Shown here piece after piece: positions 61,810 to 64,000 of a stretch of DNA of 64,000 nucleotides; positions within the stretch are counted from its first letter, which is position 1, and each line of letters starts with the position of its first letter. Location: the NCBI RefSeq assembly GCF_050563525.1, contig NZ_JBNXUN010000003.1:450533-514532 (forward strand). The letters are read 5' to 3'. Source of the stretch: Falsiroseomonas sp050563525. GTDB lineage: Bacteria > Pseudomonadota > Alphaproteobacteria > Acetobacterales > Acetobacteraceae. A program made the translations under genes and the position numbers. Below the pieces are notes generated by a model that ran no database searches, was not told the origin of the DNA, and was given only the letters and a program-made list of their open reading frames with translations.

Positions 61810-62598
61810 ATGACCACGCAGATCGATGACTCGATGACGCCGGTTGGGGCGGTAATCGATGCAGACACCCAGGTTCCGCCCGATCGCCCCTGGGCCTGGA
61901 TCTCGGCAGGTTGGGCCGATTTCAGGGCGATGCCGCACATCGGATTCTGCTATGGCGGTGCAATCGTCGCAGCGGGTTGGCTGCTGAGCGGTCTGCTGCT
62001 GGGAACCGGAATTGCCTGGGCGGTGCTCCCTGCAACCGCGGGCTTCTTCCTGATGGCGCCTTTCCTCGGCGCCGGCATGTACGAGGCGAGCCGACTGCGG
62101 GAGGCTGGACAGCCGGTCACCCTCCGGCTGTGCCTGCAGGGCTTCCGCCGGCACGCACCCCAGTTGATGCTCCTGGGTGCGGCGCTGCTGTTCCTTCACC
62201 TCTTCTGGGTTCGCATGGCAGGCCTGTTGTTCGCCCTGTTCTTTGGCCTGGGCTTCGCGCCGGCGATCGAAGCCGTGCCTGTGGCGATGCTGCGGTCGCC
62301 AAACCTTCTGCCCTTCCTGGTTGTCGGCACCGGGATGGGGTTTGTACTGGCGACCATCGCGTTCGCGGCCACGGCAGTCTCGATCCCGATGCTGGTGGAC
62401 CGGGATGTCTCGGCTTTCGAGGCCGTTTCCGTCTCCATCCGCGCGACCCTGAAGAACTGGCGCGCCATGTCGCTGTGGGCCGGGCTCATCGTCATCTTCA
62501 CCGCGATGGCGCTTGTGCCCTTCTTCCTGGGGCTTGCACTCGTACTTCCCGTCATCGCGCACGCCACCTGGCATGCCTATCGCGACCTGGTCCGATGA
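61810..62598 (+). CDS. DUF2189 integral membrane protein
   Basis: A 262-residue protein with about six hydrophobic segments and the DUF2189 opening WAWISAGWADFRAMPHIGF. The repeated SRLREAG and VSIPMLVDRDVSAFEAV segments are family features. It is often found beside cytochrome oxidase genes, and the shared FNR box supports a role in microaerobic respiration or its assembly. Function unproven. ATG 61801 is an alternative start. The stop is immediately next to that of the convergent RTX gene. Confidence 0.87.
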   Translation: MTTQIDDSMTPVGAVIDADTQVPPDRPWAWISAGWADFRAMPHIGFCYGGAIVAAGWLLSGLLLGTGIAWAVLPATAGFFLMAPFLGAGMYEASRLREAGQPVTLRLCLQGFRRHAPQLMLLGAALLFLHLFWVRMAGLLFALFFGLGFAPAIEAVPVAMLRSPNLLPFLVVGTGMGFVLATIAFAATAVSIPMLVDRDVSAFEAVSVSIRATLKNWRAMSLWAGLIVIFTAMALVPFFLGLALVLPVIAHATWHAYRDLVR

Positions 62599-64000
62599 TC
62601 AGATCAGGTCGATGTCGCCGGGCAGGAACCGGGCAGGCGACAGGCCGCTGAACACGACTCCGCCGCTGCCGAGCGGCAGAAAGGACCCGGAGCTATTGGC
62701 CGCCAGGGCTGCCAGCAACGCGGCCGTCGTGGCATAGCCGGCGGAAGGAACGCTGAGCCGATCAACCCCTGGAGAGAAATCCAGCAAGGTATCCAGGCCT
62801 GAGTTCATCTCCAGCACGAAGCGGTCAGACCCCTCGCCGCCCTCCAGCGTATCATCGCCGCGCCCGCCCCGCAGCCTGTCGGCTCCATCGCCGCCATACA
62901 GGTAGTTGGCAAGCGCGTTGCCGGCGATCGAGTTGTTCTGGTCATTGCCCATGCCGAAGAGGGCCGTGCCCTGCAGCGAGAGATTCTCGAAATTTGGCGG
63001 CAGCAGGTAACCACCACCTGGCAGATTGGCCCAGACCGAGTCGGCGCCACCACCCGCGGCCTCGATAATCTGGTCTCCGGGCGAATCAATGATGTAGATG
63101 TCGTCGCCGACGCCCCCCAGCAGCAGGCTTTCCGAACCATCACCGGAGGCGGCATCCAGCGTATCTGCTCCAGCGCCGCCCCTCAGGACGTCTCCCAGGC
63201 CACCTCCTGAGCGCAGCAGATCGTTGCCGGCGCCACCCTGCAGATCATCAGCACCCAGCCCGCCATCGAGGGTGTCGTTGCCTGAACCGCCTTCAAGGTG
63301 ATCATTGCCCTCGCCGCCTACCAGCAGGTCATGTCCATCACCGCCATGAAGCGTGTCGAGGCCCGCACCACCCTCCAGCACGTCAGCGCCGAAACCCCCG
63401 ACGAGACGATCCGCACCCTCTCCGCCGGCAAGTTGATCATCGCCTTCGCCGCCGAAAAGCAGGTCGTCGCCAGCCTCGCCATCCAGCCGGTCATTGCCCG
63501 CGCCACCCAGCAGCCAATCCTGTCCGGCTCCGCCCAGAAGCGTGTCGGCCCCCGCACCGCCGCGGATCAGATCGTCGCCGGCCCCTCCCAAAGCCAGATC
63601 CGATCCATCGCCGGCATCCAAGGTATCGCTGCCACCTGAACCGTCGAGAACATCATCGCCGTCGCGCCCCTCAAGCCGGTTGGCCGCATCGTTGCCGACG
63701 AGGGTGTCCGCCCTGGCACTTCCGTAAGCCCCAATGTCGCCGGCACCGTTGGCGAGGCGCAGCCGCTCGATCTCGGCCGGCATCGACATCGTCCAGGCGA
63801 CCACCAACTCATCGTGGCCACCGCCAGGCACTTCGACCCAGATGTCGGCAAGACCATAGAGCGAATAGACATCGTCTCCAGGGCCACCAACCAGACGATT
63901 TGACCCGGCGCCGCCCACGAGAGTGTCGGCACCCTCACCGCCCTCCAGTTCGTCAATTCCACTTCCGGCGTTCAGCCAGTCATTGCCGGCGCCGCCGAAC
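62599..64000 (-). CDS. RTX (hemolysin-type) calcium-binding repeat protein, N-terminus beyond window
   Basis: The reading frame is open to the window edge, so only the last 466 codons are present. They hold many nonapeptides of the GGxGxDxLx type (GGAGNDWLNAG, GGDGHDLLVG, GGAGADTLDA), which form a calcium-bound beta-roll. A non-repeat segment (about 40 residues near VEVPGGGHDELVVAW) interrupts the array near the 5' edge, and another carries IYIIDSPGDQIIEAAGGG. The end (LSPARFLPGDIDLI) is a plausible type I secretion signal. No ABC exporter is in view, so the cargo role is unknown. Confidence 0.9.
   Translation of the reverse strand, partial: FGGAGNDWLNAGSGIDELEGGEGADTLVGGAGSNRLVGGPGDDVYSLYGLADIWVEVPGGGHDELVVAWTMSMPAEIERLRLANGAGDIGAYGSARADTLVGNDAANRLEGRDGDDVLDGSGGSDTLDAGDGSDLALGGAGDDLIRGGAGADTLLGGAGQDWLLGGAGNDRLDGEAGDDLLFGGEGDDQLAGGEGADRLVGGFGADVLEGGAGLDTLHGGDGHDLLVGGEGNDHLEGGSGNDTLDGGLGADDLQGGAGNDLLRSGGGLGDVLRGGAGADTLDAASGDGSESLLLGGVGDDIYIIDSPGDQIIEAAGGGADSVWANLPGGGYLLPPNFENLSLQGTALFGMGNDQNNSIAGNALANYLYGGDGADRLRGGRGDDTLEGGEGSDRFVLEMNSGLDTLLDFSPGVDRLSVPSAGYATTAALLAALAANSSGSFLPLGSGGVVFSGLSPARFLPGDIDLI

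Noticed and set aside
62805..64000. Regular DNA repeats that could suggest a CRISPR or satellite
   Set aside because: They are codons for RTX nonapeptides, with a 27-base coding period and variable third positions. There are no constant repeats with unique spacers.

Overview
The window is a GC-rich bacterial chromosome segment of about 64 kb. It is almost fully coding, has one tRNA, and shows no prophage, transposase, integrase or CRISPR array. Gene content and neighbourhoods point to an alphaproteobacterium of the Acetobacteraceae or a near relative (Roseomonas-like). The reasons are the purC-purS-purQ-purL-bolA-grxD-rpsD cluster, a full ccoNOQPGHIS operon, fused indolepyruvate oxidoreductase with a divergent Lrp gene, and Bug-type solute receptors. 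The lineage is inferred from gene style, not from a marker search.

Layout. 1-3160: coxMSL-type molybdenum hydroxylase (minus strand, large subunit cut by the window edge). 3298-3867: nucleoside deoxyribosyltransferase. 3849-6841: VOC protein and SsuABC/TauABC-like importer. 7088-9765: possible small upstream ORF, amidase and AzgA-type purine permease. 9767-14489: DUF962 membrane protein, MFS exporter, Dps and parE. 14502-15883: TerC protein and lipoprotein. 16004-24252: purB, a Pro/Tyr-rich secreted protein, an NRDE/TANGO2 protein, purC, purS, a small membrane protein, purQ, a frameshifted DNA-alkylation-repair gene on the other strand, purL, bolA and grxD. 24348-25153: rpsD with a promoter and a highly structured leader. 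25183-28420: small membrane protein, then DUF305-trmJ-hydrolase-Bug receptor. 28488-33390: nadE-acidic protein-gltX-cysS. 33425-38008: EamA transporter, redoxin/2OG-oxygenase fusion, then aroG and a nicotinate phosphoribosyltransferase. 38083-44159: glmU-glmS, aldehyde dehydrogenase and glutathione reductase. 44274-48422: gph, DUF3108, tRNA-Val, EF-hand protein, M20 peptidase and a small secreted protein. 48484-53635: acyl-CoA dehydrogenase, fused iorAB and a divergent Lrp regulator. 53665-61655: cbb3 oxidase operon. 61740-62598: FNR-type site and a divergent DUF2189 gene. 62599-64000: 3' part of an RTX repeat protein.

How the genes work together. The purine cluster supplies most of the later steps of IMP and AMP synthesis, with AzgA and the deoxyribosyltransferase on the salvage side. 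nadE and the nicotinate phosphoribosyltransferase feed NAD. glmU and glmS make UDP-GlcNAc precursors. The cco operon encodes a low-oxygen terminal oxidase with its copper and assembly factors, and a perfect FNR/FixK palindrome sits between it and DUF2189. iorAB and the acyl-CoA dehydrogenase suggest aromatic and branched-chain amino-acid breakdown under Lrp control.

Most same-strand neighbours overlap by the ATGA/GTGA pattern, so translational coupling appears to be the normal operon style here, and it decided several start choices. The signals most worth following are the structured rpsD leader with two mutually exclusive hairpins, the bidirectional FNR promoter at ccoN/DUF2189, two palindromes between iorAB and the Lrp gene, a microprotein coupled to ccoS, a small membrane protein inside the pur operon, the frameshifted repair gene, and the redoxin/2OG-oxygenase fusion.
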